Source of the DNA: Melittangium boletus DSM 14713
GTDB taxonomy: Bacteria > Myxococcota > Myxococcia > Myxococcales > Myxococcaceae
Assembly (NCBI RefSeq): GCF_002305855.1
Contig: NZ_CP022163.1
Location: 8,375,765-8,439,764 of the forward strand
DNA: 64,000 nt
Direction: 5' to 3'
Below the pieces are notes generated by a model, which saw only the letters and a list, made by a program, of their open reading frames with translations, did no database searches and was not told the DNA's origin. The translations under genes were made by a program, and so were the position numbers. Within the stretch, counting starts at the first letter, position 1. Every line of letters begins with the position of its first letter. Shown in pieces: positions 42,706 through 52,678 of this stretch.

Positions 42706-42730
42706 GGCCCCGGGAATGACTCCCCGGGGC
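42706..42730 (-). terminator. GC-rich hairpin after the chitinase gene
   Basis: GGCCCCGGG (42706-42714) pairs with CCCGGGGCC (42722-42730), 30 bases past the chitinase stop. The minus-strand continuation (TTCTCGCGTTT) is only partly U-rich. Confidence 0.6.
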
Positions 42731-42759
42731 CCTCATTCGACGTGACGGCGCTCAGTGGC

Positions 42760-43974
42760 TCAGCAGCCGGTGTTGGCGCCGGGGCTGACGCCCAGCAGGC
42801 TGCAGAAGCGGGTGTAGTTGTTCACGCGGCTCTGCACCTGGGCGGGGTTGCGGCCACCGCACTCCAGGGCGCCGTTGATGGTGCGGATGGTCTCACCGAA
42901 GCCCGCGCCGTTGACGATGGCGTTGTGGGCCGTCATGGAGCCCGCGCCCGTCTGCGTCATCCAGAACCAGAAGCCCGTGCGCCAGGAGATGGTGGCGTCG
43001 CGCGCGACCAGGTCGGGGTTGTTCTTGAGGTCCACGCCCAGCGCGTTGCCCGCGGCGCAGTAGTTGCCGTTCCACGACAGCTGGATGGGGCCACGGCCGT
43101 AGTACATCTTACCCGCGGCGCAGCCGCAGCCCGGGGGGCCCCAGCCGGTGTCGCACATGGTGCTCTTGGCGATCTCCTCGATGTAGACGAGGTTGCCCGT
43201 CTCGTGGGCGATGTTGGCCAGGAAGGCGGCCACCTCGCGCTTGCGGGTGTCGGTGTCGCCCGTGGTGGCGAAGCCGGAGAAGGTGTTGGCCGCGGCGACC
43301 AGGGCCGAGTAGGAGTAGAAGCCGTTGCGGCCGGGGAACATCGCGTTGAAGGTGGACTCGCTCAGGATGCCGGCGATGCCGTTGCCCGAGGGGGGAGGCG
43401 TGGTGCCGCCGCCGGAGACCTTGTCCAGGGTGTAGAGCTGGTTGGCGGTGCCCGTGTAGGGGTACTGCACGAAGCCCGTGCCGTTGTTCGCCGAGCCCCA
43501 GAGCAGGTCGATGACCATGTCCGTGTGACGCGCGTGGATGCTGAAGTTGTTGTTACCGCGGTTCACGAACTTGAACTGCTGGTTGGCGCCACCGACGTAG
43601 GACCACTGGTGGAGCTCGGCGTTCTGGGCGTAGCTGACTTCCTTGATGTCGAAGCCCTTGCCGCTGTTGACGTTGATGATCTTCCAGTAGCCGTCGGACG
43701 TCGCGGAGATGGCGAACTTCTGGGCGTTGGTGCCGTTGCAGTCCCACAGCTGCACCTTGGTGCCGTCGGCGGTGCCGGAGGAGGCGATGTCGATGCACTT
43801 GTTGTTCTGGGCGGAGCGGATGACGTAGTCGCCCGCCGTGATGCTCGACACGATGGCCTCGCGCTGGAGCTGATCGACAGGCTCGACGGACTTCACCTCA
43901 TCGACGGCACATCCACCCAGCCCACTCAGGGCACCCAACAGCGAGACACAACGGAATACGGTCAGACGGGACAT
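42760..43974 (-). CDS. Secreted GH19 chitinase with N-terminal ricin-type lectin domain
   Basis: A 404-residue chitin-degrading enzyme. A lipoprotein-like signal ends SGLGGC (about residue 22). A ricin B-type carbohydrate-binding domain (about 45-185; QxW-like repeats such as KVQLWDC and NAQKF) is followed by a Gly/Thr/Pro linker (GGGTTPPPSG). The GH19 domain starts near 200. Catalytic Glu is in ANIAHETGNL (near 254), and the family signature YYGRGPIQLSWNGNY follows near 285. Multiple Cys suggest disulfides. It likely attacks fungal or arthropod chitin outside the cell. The 283-base upstream gap has repeated CTGGTGA motifs. Confidence 0.95.
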   Translation of the reverse strand: MSRLTVFRCVSLLGALSGLGGCAVDEVKSVEPVDQLQREAIVSSITAGDYVIRSAQNNKCIDIASSGTADGTKVQLWDCNGTNAQKFAISATSDGYWKIINVNSGKGFDIKEVSYAQNAELHQWSYVGGANQQFKFVNRGNNNFSIHARHTDMVIDLLWGSANNGTGFVQYPYTGTANQLYTLDKVSGGGTTPPPSGNGIAGILSESTFNAMFPGRNGFYSYSALVAAANTFSGFATTGDTDTRKREVAAFLANIAHETGNLVYIEEIAKSTMCDTGWGPPGCGCAAGKMYYGRGPIQLSWNGNYCAAGNALGVDLKNNPDLVARDATISWRTGFWFWMTQTGAGSMTAHNAIVNGAGFGETIRTINGALECGGRNPAQVQSRVNNYTRFCSLLGVSPGANTGC

Positions 43975-44109
43975 GCGGTTCTCCTCGGGGTCAGTGAAAT
44001 GGCTTCGCGTTTCGCGTCTGGCATTGCCTTAAGCACCCGGCGTGCCAACCTTGCCTTCTCCCAGATAGACCTGTTTTCGCGGCTTTAGCGGCCCAGAGTG
44101 CTTTTTCCC

Positions 44110-44149
44110 CTGGTGACAACGCTTGTCTCCTGGTGACTCCACTCACCAG
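44110..44149. promoter_or_regulatory. Repeated CTGGTGA motif upstream of the chitinase gene
   Basis: CTGGTGA occurs at 44110-44116 and 44130-44136, exactly 20 bases apart on one face of the helix. An inverted copy, TCACCAG, lies at 44143-44149 and makes a palindrome with the second copy (6-base spacer). It lies between the divergent chitinase (start 43974) and DcrB-like (start 44258) genes. A regulator-binding site is inferred. Confidence 0.45.
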
Positions 44150-44257
44150 TGGGAGCACCGTGGACGATGTGGGGCAGGGGGAATCCATGTGCGCGTGTTC
44201 CCTCTGTAGGGGGATGAGTGGCGGAGCCAGACGCGCCCGGTGTAGGAGTCTCTTCCC

Positions 44258-44734
44258 ATGAGCGCGTCCAACGTCATCCGTCACGGTCCCCTGGTGCTGT
44301 CCCTTCCCAACGGCTGGTTCGATGCGAGCCAGGTGGTGGCGGTAGGTCCCGAGGAGGAGGGCTTCCGCGCGAACGTGGTCGTGTCGATCGAGCCCGCGAA
44401 TCAGGGGGAGACGGTCACGCGGTTCGCCGCGCGCGCGCTGGCGGGGCTGCGCAAGTCCCAGGACTTCGTCTTGGGCAACGAGCGTGAGGCCACCTTCGGC
44501 CCCCACCAGGGCGTGCTGCGCGAGTACACCTTCACCTTGCAGGGCGTCCGTCTGGCCCAGCTCCAGTTCACCGTGTTGAAGGACCAGGTCGGCTACACCT
44601 TCACGTACACCCAGCGCCCCGAGAAGATGGCCAAGACGCGGGGGGTGGCCGAGGCCTTCTTCGCCGCCGCCCAGGTGGAGGCGAAGGCCCCCGCGCCCGC
44701 GGCGGCGACGTCGTCCTTGAACTCCGTGTGGTGA
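44258..44734 (+). CDS. DcrB/DUF1795-like protein
   Basis: A 158-residue protein without signal peptide. The fold-specific pattern of DUF1795/DcrB proteins is visible: LVLSLPNGWFDASQ near the start, VVVSIEPAN, and the paired strands VRLAQLQFTVLKDQVGYTFTYTQ. Cytoplasmic relatives include Eag chaperones of type VI secretion effectors, whereas DcrB itself is periplasmic. With no effector gene nearby, a chaperone role is only a possibility. The ATG at 44258 follows TCTTCCC without a clear ribosome site. It converges on the TRIC gene, leaving 10 bases between stops. Confidence 0.78.
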   Translation: MSASNVIRHGPLVLSLPNGWFDASQVVAVGPEEEGFRANVVVSIEPANQGETVTRFAARALAGLRKSQDFVLGNEREATFGPHQGVLREYTFTLQGVRLAQLQFTVLKDQVGYTFTYTQRPEKMAKTRGVAEAFFAAAQVEAKAPAPAAATSSLNSVW

Positions 44735-44744
44735 AGCGCGCCCG

Positions 44745-45371
44745 TCAACCCCGGTAGAGGGGAAGGGCGAGGCCTCGCACGATGGCCAGGGCGCGCAGGA
44801 CGAAGCCGGCGGTGGCCGCGAGTCCGGCAGCCAGCGGCAGGGGCACGCCGAGCAGGCTCAGGCCGACGAACAGCGCGGCGGCGAGCGCGGCGGCGGTGAC
44901 GTAGATCTCCGGGCGCAGGAGGATGGAGGGCTCGCCCGCGAGCACGTCGCGGATGATGCCTCCCACGCAGGCGGTGACGACTCCCATCACCGTGGCGGGC
45001 AGGGCGGGGATGCCGAGGCTCAGCGCCTTGGCGGCGCCATAGACGGCATAGGCGGCGAGGCCCAGCGCGTCGAACCAGTCGAGCGCCTTGCCCCGCCACA
45101 GCCACGCGGGCGTGAACCAGACGAGCACCGCCATGCCGAGACAGGTGGTGATGGCCCGCGGATCATGCATCCAGAACACCGGGGCGCCGAGCAGGAGATC
45201 GCGCACGGTGCCTCCGCCGGTGCTGGTGATGGCGGCGAAGAACGCGAAGGTGACGAGGTTCTGCTTGAGGCGGGCGGCGGCGAGCGCGCCCGAGACGGCG
45301 AACACCGCGATGCCGGCGATGTCGAGCCAGACGAGGGCGGGGGCGAGGTGATCGAGGGGGAGCAGGGTCAT
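44745..45371 (-). CDS. TRIC-family (UPF0126/YicG) membrane cation channel
   Basis: A 208-residue inner-membrane protein with about seven transmembrane helices in two repeats. Both repeat signatures are present: TSTGGGTVRDLLLG and VTACVGGIIRDVLAGE, with the Gly-rich kink and following R-D. Bacterial TRIC proteins are trimeric cation channels. The gene starts 46 bases after ahcY on the same strand, so it may be on the same transcript and hence under the SAH riboswitch. A hairpin in that gap (45379-45408) could separate them. Confidence 0.92.
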   Translation of the reverse strand: MTLLPLDHLAPALVWLDIAGIAVFAVSGALAAARLKQNLVTFAFFAAITSTGGGTVRDLLLGAPVFWMHDPRAITTCLGMAVLVWFTPAWLWRGKALDWFDALGLAAYAVYGAAKALSLGIPALPATVMGVVTACVGGIIRDVLAGEPSILLRPEIYVTAAALAAALFVGLSLLGVPLPLAAGLAATAGFVLRALAIVRGLALPLYRG

Positions 45372-45378
45372 GCGCGAA

Positions 45379-45408
45379 CCGCGTCCCCTCCCAGAAGAGA
45401 GGACGCGG
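45379..45408 (-). other. Hairpin between ahcY and the TRIC gene
   Basis: CCGCGTCC (45379-45386) pairs with GGACGCGG (45401-45408), extended by three more pairs past one mismatch. It fills most of the 46-base gap and sits close to the TRIC start, so it could reduce read-through or hide the TRIC ribosome site. There is no U-tract. Confidence 0.45.
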
Positions 45409-45417
45409 CGGGTGTGA

Positions 45418-46836
<1,419 letters not shown>

Positions 46837-46878
46837 GCGTTGCTCCCGGGTGGCGGGGCCATGGGGGCAAGACGGTGA

Positions 46879-46886
46879 GCGCTCGC
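46879..46886 (-). promoter_or_regulatory. Possible anti-aptamer segment of the SAH riboswitch
   Basis: GCGAGCGC on the minus strand is the exact complement of GCGCTCGC at 46920-46913, the 3' strand of the aptamer. Pairing would break the aptamer, so this may be part of the expression platform 43 bases before the ahcY start. Confidence 0.4.
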
Positions 46887-46910
46887 GTCCCGGGCCATGT
46901 CGCCACGAGT

Positions 46911-46972
46911 CAGCGAGCGCCGTTACAAGAACCTGAGCCTGGCGGGGAGACCCGTTGCAGCGCTCCTCAGGG
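46911..46972 (-). ncRNA. SAH riboswitch upstream of ahcY
   Basis: The minus strand shows the conserved SAH-aptamer core in order: GAGGAGCGCTGCAACGG, then GCCAGGCTCAGG, then AACGGCGCTC. The closing helix CCTGAG (46971-46966) pairs with CTCAGG (46937-46932). It ends 75 bases before the ahcY start. SAH riboswitches are known to switch on SAH-recycling genes when S-adenosylhomocysteine accumulates, which fits the downstream gene exactly. Confidence 0.9.
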
Positions 46973-47057
46973 TGGGCGAACCCTACTCCAAGGACACCGC
47001 CCTTCACCAGGGAATCCATTCCCCCCCGAGCCCCTGTCCGGTGTGCGTGGGTGCCAC

Positions 47058-49622
47058 TCAGGAGGCGTCTGGCTCACCCCGGGGCAGGAGGACGGAGAAG
47101 CGGGTGCCTTGTCCAGGGCCGGCGCTCGCCGCGCGGATGGTGCCCTCATGGCGCTCGACGATCTCCCGGCAGATGGCCAGGCCCAGCCCCAGGCCCCCCG
47201 CGTGGTGCTCGGCGGCGTTCTGGGCCCGGAAGAACGGCTCGAACAGGTTGGACAGATTCTCGCTGGGAACGCCGATGCCTTGATCCTCCACCTCCATGAG
47301 CACGCCATCTCCCTCGGGGCGCAAGCGCACGTGAATGGGCTTGTCGGGAGGCGAGTAACGCACCGCGTTCTCGACGAGGTTGGTCAGGAGTTGATCCAGA
47401 CGCTGATCATCCCACTGCCCGAGCAGGGGTTGCTCGGGCAACTCCAGGCGGATGGGGGCGGTGCGTTCACTCCGGGCATGCTCGATGCGGTCGACGACCT
47501 CGCGTGCCAGGGCGCTCAGGTCCATGGTCGCCCGGCGCAGCGAGAAGCGTCCGGATTGCATCCGGGACACATCCAGCATGTCTCCGATGAGCCGGGTGAG
47601 CCGGTCCACCTGGCGCCGCAGCCGCTCCAGCGTGGAGCGCTGCTTCTCGGGGGACACTCCTTGGGGGGGTTGGGACTGGCGCAGCATCAGCTCGATGGTG
47701 GCCTTGAGCGGGGTGAGCGGCGTGCGCAGCTCATGGCTGGCCATGGACAGGAATTGATCCCGGCTGGTGATGGCCTCGCGCAGCTCCTTCTGGGTGCGCT
47801 CGATGCGGGCCGCCATCTCGTTGAAGCCCGCGGCGAGCTCCGCCAGTTCGTCATCCCCCTGGGCGGGGACACCCCGGTCGAGCGTCCGGGTTCCGAGCAC
47901 CGCGAAGCCGTCCCGGAGCGCCGTCAGGCGTTGGGCCACGTCCCGTCCCACCCAGCGCGAGAGCAGGAGCGCGACGGCTCCCGCGGTGAGCGCGATGAAC
48001 ACCACCAGGGCACTCAGCCGCGTCACGGGTGCGAAGGCCTGTCTCAGGGGCGCGGTCACCGCGACGGTCCACGGCGTGTCCTGAACCGGGGCATGTGCCA
48101 CGAGCAGCCGTCCTCCCCCCGGGTCGACCGCCTCGGTGAAACCCTCGGCGAGGGACAGGATGGAGTCGTCGACGATGGAGAGGATGGGCGCTCGGGAGAG
48201 CATGTCCCCCCGGTTGGTTTCGCGCAGCAGCTCGCCATTGCGGCGGTCGAAGATCTCCACGTGGTAGTTGAGCGAGGCGAGCGTCGGCTCCCGGCTCATG
48301 CGCACGAGCGACATGCCCGCCACCAGGAGGACCTGACGCCCTTCTTCCAGCTTCACCGGAGAGGCGAAGACGACCATGGGCGTCTTCCTGACGTTGAGGA
48401 ACGGGCGCGACAGGTAGACCTGGTCCTCCCTGCGTCCTTCCTGGAAGTAGTCTCGATGAGAGAAGTCGCCCACGACGCCGCCAGCCTCGGTGGACAGCAC
48501 GGACTGGCCCGTGTCATCGAGCACCCAGGCCGCGTCGAACGGGCCGGGTTGGGAGCGCAGCAGGGTCAACCGGGAGCGGAGCGCCGGTTTGTCCCCCCGG
48601 GTGAGCACGGATTGCAGGAGGGGGTCTCGGGTCTGGGTCCGCAACACGAAGCGGGCCATGGACGCGGTCTGTTCCAACCAGGCGACCTCGGCCGCCACGG
48701 CCTGCCGCGCCTTGTCCCTCAATTCCCGCTCGATGGCCCGCTGCGCGACCACCGATGCCAGTCCGCCCACCGCGAGGATGGGCAACACCGAGGCGAGCGC
48801 CACTCCACGAAACAGCCGCCACCCCACGGTGGATGTCTCCCATTGGCGCCGGAACAGCAGGAAGCCGCATCCCAACGTGATGACGCTGTAGAGCACCAGG
48901 CCCGTCCACGACCCACGCCATCCCGCCACGAGGCCCATCTGCCCGAACAGGGCGGCCAGGAATCCCACGGCGAGGCGCGAGAGCTTCGCTTCGCGCCGCA
49001 CCTGTCCCACCGCCAGCAGGCCTCCCCCCACGAGGAAGAGCACGCCCATGAGCCGTGCCACGGGCTGGTAGACATCATAGAAGCTCGGTCCGAGCAGGAT
49101 GGGGTCCATCACGATGAACCCGCCGAACGCCAACGCCGTGGTCAGCAGGAATTCTGAGAAGAAGCCCCGGGTGTGCCAGCGCGGCAGGGCCTCGGCGATG
49201 AGTGCCGTCACCATCAAGGGATAGACGAGCGCGCCGGTGATGCCTCCGGCCAACACCGTGACGCCCCACCAGTACACGGCGAGCGCTCCCAGGAACAACG
49301 TGCGTCCAATCCATCCCACCCACGCGGGCCAGGTTGGATAGAGCAGGGCGACGAGCATGGTCGCCGAGCCCGCCATGAACACCGTCCCCAACAACCGGAT
49401 GTGGGGGTAGATGAGCCGGAAGATGCTCGTGCCGAACTCATAGGGCACGTACACCATCGTGATGCCGGTCAGGAGGCCAAAGGCGGCGGCGATCCACTCG
49501 ACACGAACCGGGTTCAGGGCTCCTCGCGATACCTCTTCGGACACTCCCGTGCTCTCCAGTTGGTGGATTTCCGTGGGGTGGCGCCTTCCATAGCAGTGTT
49601 GGAGACAAATCACCTCCGCCAT
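47058..49622 (-). CDS. Membrane sensor histidine kinase with 7-8 TM N-terminus, Cache, HAMP
   Basis: An 854-residue inner-membrane kinase. An N-terminal block of about seven to eight hydrophobic helices (about 35-270) is followed by another TM and an extracytoplasmic Cache-type sensor (about 310-530; AAWVLDDTGQSVLSTEAGGV). A last TM (about 535-560) leads into HAMP (ELAELAAGFNEMAARI). HisKA (SMASHELRTPLTPLK) and HATPase (NLVENAVRYS; DQGIGVPSEN; GGLGLGLAICREI) complete it. ATG 49622 has AGGA 6 bases upstream. It follows the VWA lipoprotein gene by 68 bases on the same strand. No response regulator gene is adjacent. Confidence 0.92.
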   Translation of the reverse strand: MAEVICLQHCYGRRHPTEIHQLESTGVSEEVSRGALNPVRVEWIAAAFGLLTGITMVYVPYEFGTSIFRLIYPHIRLLGTVFMAGSATMLVALLYPTWPAWVGWIGRTLFLGALAVYWWGVTVLAGGITGALVYPLMVTALIAEALPRWHTRGFFSEFLLTTALAFGGFIVMDPILLGPSFYDVYQPVARLMGVLFLVGGGLLAVGQVRREAKLSRLAVGFLAALFGQMGLVAGWRGSWTGLVLYSVITLGCGFLLFRRQWETSTVGWRLFRGVALASVLPILAVGGLASVVAQRAIERELRDKARQAVAAEVAWLEQTASMARFVLRTQTRDPLLQSVLTRGDKPALRSRLTLLRSQPGPFDAAWVLDDTGQSVLSTEAGGVVGDFSHRDYFQEGRREDQVYLSRPFLNVRKTPMVVFASPVKLEEGRQVLLVAGMSLVRMSREPTLASLNYHVEIFDRRNGELLRETNRGDMLSRAPILSIVDDSILSLAEGFTEAVDPGGGRLLVAHAPVQDTPWTVAVTAPLRQAFAPVTRLSALVVFIALTAGAVALLLSRWVGRDVAQRLTALRDGFAVLGTRTLDRGVPAQGDDELAELAAGFNEMAARIERTQKELREAITSRDQFLSMASHELRTPLTPLKATIELMLRQSQPPQGVSPEKQRSTLERLRRQVDRLTRLIGDMLDVSRMQSGRFSLRRATMDLSALAREVVDRIEHARSERTAPIRLELPEQPLLGQWDDQRLDQLLTNLVENAVRYSPPDKPIHVRLRPEGDGVLMEVEDQGIGVPSENLSNLFEPFFRAQNAAEHHAGGLGLGLAICREIVERHEGTIRAASAGPGQGTRFSVLLPRGEPDAS

Positions 49623-49690
49623 GCTTGTCCTGCCGCCCCAGAAAAAACTGTTACCACTGGTTGGAAGTGGTCGTGATGCGGGGCCCGGAT

Positions 49691-51511
49691 TCAGCGAGTC
49701 GCGCTGCTGCCCAGCAGACTCCGGGCGCGCGCGAGGAGCTGGGTGAATTCCACCCGGTCGGCCTGCCCGTCGGTGGCCCCCTCCGCGAGCTTCTGGACCG
49801 TGGACAGGTTCCACTTCTGGGCGCTCGCGCCGCCGCGCAGCACGTCCGCGGTGGCCGCCACCGCCAGGGCGAAGCGGAAGTCGGACGAGGCCGCGTCGAG
49901 CGAGGCGCGCATCTGGCTCGGCTCGAGGGGGAAGGCCTGCTCGGCGGCCTCGGTGCCCGTGGGCGTCTTGGCGCGGATGCGCACCGTGCCCAGCGCCGCC
50001 TTGGCGTCCGTCAACTCCACCTCGTAGAGCGCGGTGACGCTGTGGCCCGCGCCAATCTCTCCGGCGTCCACCTTGTCATCGCGGAAGTCCTTGTCGGCGA
50101 TGTCCCGGTTCTCGTAGCCCACCAACCGGTAGCGGCGCACCACCTTCGGGTCGAACTCCACCTGCACCTTCACGTCCTTGGCGATGACCTCCAGGGTGCC
50201 GGTGAGCTGCTGCTCGAAGACCTTCTTCGCCTCCTTGTAGCTGTCGATGTAGAAGCAATTGCCGTTGCCCTTGTCGGCCAGCTTCTCCATCAGGTCATCC
50301 CGGTAGTTGCCCATGCCGAAGCCGATGGCCGACAGCGTGACGCCCTCCTTCACGTGGCCCTGGATGCTGTTGAGCATGTCGTCCGCGGAGAGGTTCTGGC
50401 CGATGTTGGCGTCTCCGTCCGTGAGCACCACCACGCGCGACACCACGCTGCCCGAGGCCTTCTTCACCGCGTGCTTGTAGGCCAGCTCCATGCCCGAGCC
50501 CATGGCGGTGCCGCCCCCGGACTCCAGCGAGTCGATGGCCTTGTAGATGCGCTCCAGGTTCGTGGCGGGCGTGGGCGTGAGCACCTCGCGCGTGCCGCCC
50601 GCGTAGGTGACGAGCGCCACGGTGTCGTTCTCGTTGAGGTTCTTCACCGCGAGCTTCATCGCCTCCTTGGCCAGGGGCAGCTTGTCCTGCTGGTTCATGG
50701 AGCCGCTGGTGTCCACCAGGAAGACCAGGTGCGCGGGCTTGCGCTGTGAGCGCGAGACGACCTTGCCCTGGATGCCCACGCGCACGAAGTGGCGGTTCGC
50801 GTCGAAGGGCGAGGGTGCTCCCTCCAGGTGCACGCCGAACGCGCCTCGTTCGGGAGGGGTGTAGCGGTACTTGAAGTAGTTGACGAACTCCTCCACCCGC
50901 ACCGCGGGACGCGGGGGCAGGGCATTCTGGTTCAGGTAGCGGCGAGCTACCGTGTACGACGCCGTGTCCACGTCCACCGCGAAGGTGGAGAAGCGATCCG
51001 CGGCGGTCTCCGTGAAGGCATTGGGGGTGTGCTCGGTGAAGCGGTTGCCCTGCGTGGGGGGCTCCGCCGGAGGCGCCAGGGCCTCCTTTTTCTTGGCGGG
51101 CATGGCCCTGCCGACCGCGGGAGCGCCGCCGACAACCTCCTCCTCGACTCCCGCGACAGCGTCATCCTTGGACGGCGCCTCGTACTCCATGGCCTTCGCT
51201 TCCGCCGGAGCGCGGGTGAGCGACTTGGCGGCGATGGGCGCCGGGGCAGGTTTGGGCTGTGCCAGCGCCGAGCGGGAGGGCGGGGGCGGAGGCGCGGAGG
51301 GCGTAGTGCTTGGCTCGGACTGGGGCTCGGAGGGCTGTTGCGTGGCGGGCGGCTCCTCCTGCCGGGGTCGGCTCACCGGTGGGAGGGACTCACTGGCGTC
51401 CTGGGGGCTCCCGGAGGTGGGCTTGGGAGACGTGCTGCATCCGGAGACGAGGCTCAGGGCGAGGGCGGCGCCGCTCCAGCGGGCCAGGCGGTTCGACTTG
51501 GATGAGGACAA
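49691..51511 (-). CDS. VWA-domain lipoprotein (YfbK-like, DUF3520 C-terminus)
   Basis: A 606-residue exported protein. A lipoprotein signal ends ALSLVSGC (about residue 25), followed by a long Pro/Ser/Ala linker (to about 150). The segment SFAVDVDTASYTVARRYL-like (near 180) is typical of YfbK proteins. A von Willebrand A domain (about 265-430) has an intact MIDAS, with VDTSGSM and TDGDANIG. A DUF3520-type C-terminal domain follows. It probably mediates metal-dependent protein contacts at the outer membrane. The start is TTG at 51511 with GGAG about 7 bases upstream. It sits between the acyltransferase gene and the sensor kinase gene. Confidence 0.9.
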   Translation of the reverse strand: MSSSKSNRLARWSGAALALSLVSGCSTSPKPTSGSPQDASESLPPVSRPRQEEPPATQQPSEPQSEPSTTPSAPPPPPSRSALAQPKPAPAPIAAKSLTRAPAEAKAMEYEAPSKDDAVAGVEEEVVGGAPAVGRAMPAKKKEALAPPAEPPTQGNRFTEHTPNAFTETAADRFSTFAVDVDTASYTVARRYLNQNALPPRPAVRVEEFVNYFKYRYTPPERGAFGVHLEGAPSPFDANRHFVRVGIQGKVVSRSQRKPAHLVFLVDTSGSMNQQDKLPLAKEAMKLAVKNLNENDTVALVTYAGGTREVLTPTPATNLERIYKAIDSLESGGGTAMGSGMELAYKHAVKKASGSVVSRVVVLTDGDANIGQNLSADDMLNSIQGHVKEGVTLSAIGFGMGNYRDDLMEKLADKGNGNCFYIDSYKEAKKVFEQQLTGTLEVIAKDVKVQVEFDPKVVRRYRLVGYENRDIADKDFRDDKVDAGEIGAGHSVTALYEVELTDAKAALGTVRIRAKTPTGTEAAEQAFPLEPSQMRASLDAASSDFRFALAVAATADVLRGGASAQKWNLSTVQKLAEGATDGQADRVEFTQLLARARSLLGSSATR

Positions 51512-51574
51512 GGTGCGCTCCAGGGAGGTCCGTTGTGGAATGGACCTTCGAAACGCACCAGGGGCGAATCCGAT

Positions 51575-52678
51575 CTACCGGGGGTCCGCGATTTTTTCGC
51601 CGGTGTCGACGCGGACGATTCGGGAGAGCCACCGCATCCCCCGGCGCGAGGCGTCCGGGAGGAGATCCAGCCCCCGGCACAGCCCGTAGGTCAGCGCGAT
51701 GAGCGCCACCGTCAGCAGGGTGTACTGGCCCCATCCACTGCGATTGCCCCAGGCCACCTGGAAGCTGAACCCCAGGACGTTGAAGTACAGCAGTCCCAGG
51801 TGGAAGACGTACGCGGACAGGGAGGACGAGCCGAACGTCTCCAGGAAGCGGCGTGCCCTCGAGGGCGCTCCGCCGGGCGCGACGCGCGTCTCCAGCGCCA
51901 CCAGCGCGAGCAACCCGATGCAGACCCACATCCACCGTTCGGCCGCGTTGGAGGGATTGGTGACGAAGAAGTGGTGCTCGGGATAGAGGCCGTTCAGGGG
52001 ATTCGCCGCCAGCCATCCGGCGCACCCGAGTCCGATGAGGAAGAGCAGCGCCCTCACGAGTCCGGCGCGTCCCCCCTCCGCCGCCACGGCCCCCGCGTAT
52101 GTGCCCAGCCAGGTGAAGCCCAGCCACGGCAGGAGCGGAAACACGGCCCCCGTGGACTTGTTGAGCACGGTCGCCCAGGGCCCGTTCACGGCCTCGCCCA
52201 GGGGCGACAGGAAGAAGGTGGTGAGCGCGAGCGTGAGCGCCGTGCCCCGAAGCACCCGGGGTCGTGAGGCCAGGAGCGTGGCGACGGGCAGGGCGAGCAG
52301 CAGGGACACGCCCACGCAATGCAGGATGTCCATGCGCACCAGCCACCGGGGCTCGCGGAAGAGGGGAAACCACATCCAATTGACGAGCGTGGCCACGCCG
52401 AGCACCTGGGCGATGCGGCGCAGGTTGCGCCCGAACCGGGCTCCGCGTGAGCCCTGGCTCGCGCCGCGCACCAGCAGCAGCGCGAGCGCGAAGCCCGCGG
52501 AGAAGAGGAACGCCGGGGCCACGAGCCCATCGACGCGCAGCAGTTGCTTCGTCGTCGTGCTCTGGCGCAGCTCCGGGCGCAACAGCACCAGGGCGTGGCA
52601 CTGGATCATCACCAGCACGCTCAACCCGCGCAGCCAGTCCACGGCGCGGATGCGTTCGGAAGAAGGAGAGGGCTTCAC
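51575..52678 (-). CDS. Membrane acyltransferase, heparan-alpha-glucosaminide N-acetyltransferase-like (DUF1624)
   Basis: A 367-residue inner-membrane protein with about 10 hydrophobic segments. The family N-terminus is clear: RIRAVDWLRGLSVLVMIQCHAL (interrupted here by no gap). These proteins transfer acetyl or other acyl groups across the membrane to sugars; the acceptor here is unknown. GTG at 52678 is chosen because its GTGA overlaps the stop of the DUF3105 gene, a typical translational coupling, and because it gives the usual N-terminus. The frame is open further upstream but only as a shadow of the DUF3105 gene. Confidence 0.85.
   Translation of the reverse strand: MKPSPSSERIRAVDWLRGLSVLVMIQCHALVLLRPELRQSTTTKQLLRVDGLVAPAFLFSAGFALALLLVRGASQGSRGARFGRNLRRIAQVLGVATLVNWMWFPLFREPRWLVRMDILHCVGVSLLLALPVATLLASRPRVLRGTALTLALTTFFLSPLGEAVNGPWATVLNKSTGAVFPLLPWLGFTWLGTYAGAVAAEGGRAGLVRALLFLIGLGCAGWLAANPLNGLYPEHHFFVTNPSNAAERWMWVCIGLLALVALETRVAPGGAPSRARRFLETFGSSSLSAYVFHLGLLYFNVLGFSFQVAWGNRSGWGQYTLLTVALIALTYGLCRGLDLLPDASRRGMRWLSRIVRVDTGEKIADPR

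Noticed and set aside
44258..44734. Type VI secretion effector-chaperone module
   Set aside because: The DcrB-like fold alone does not show it; no effector, PAAR or VgrG gene is nearby.
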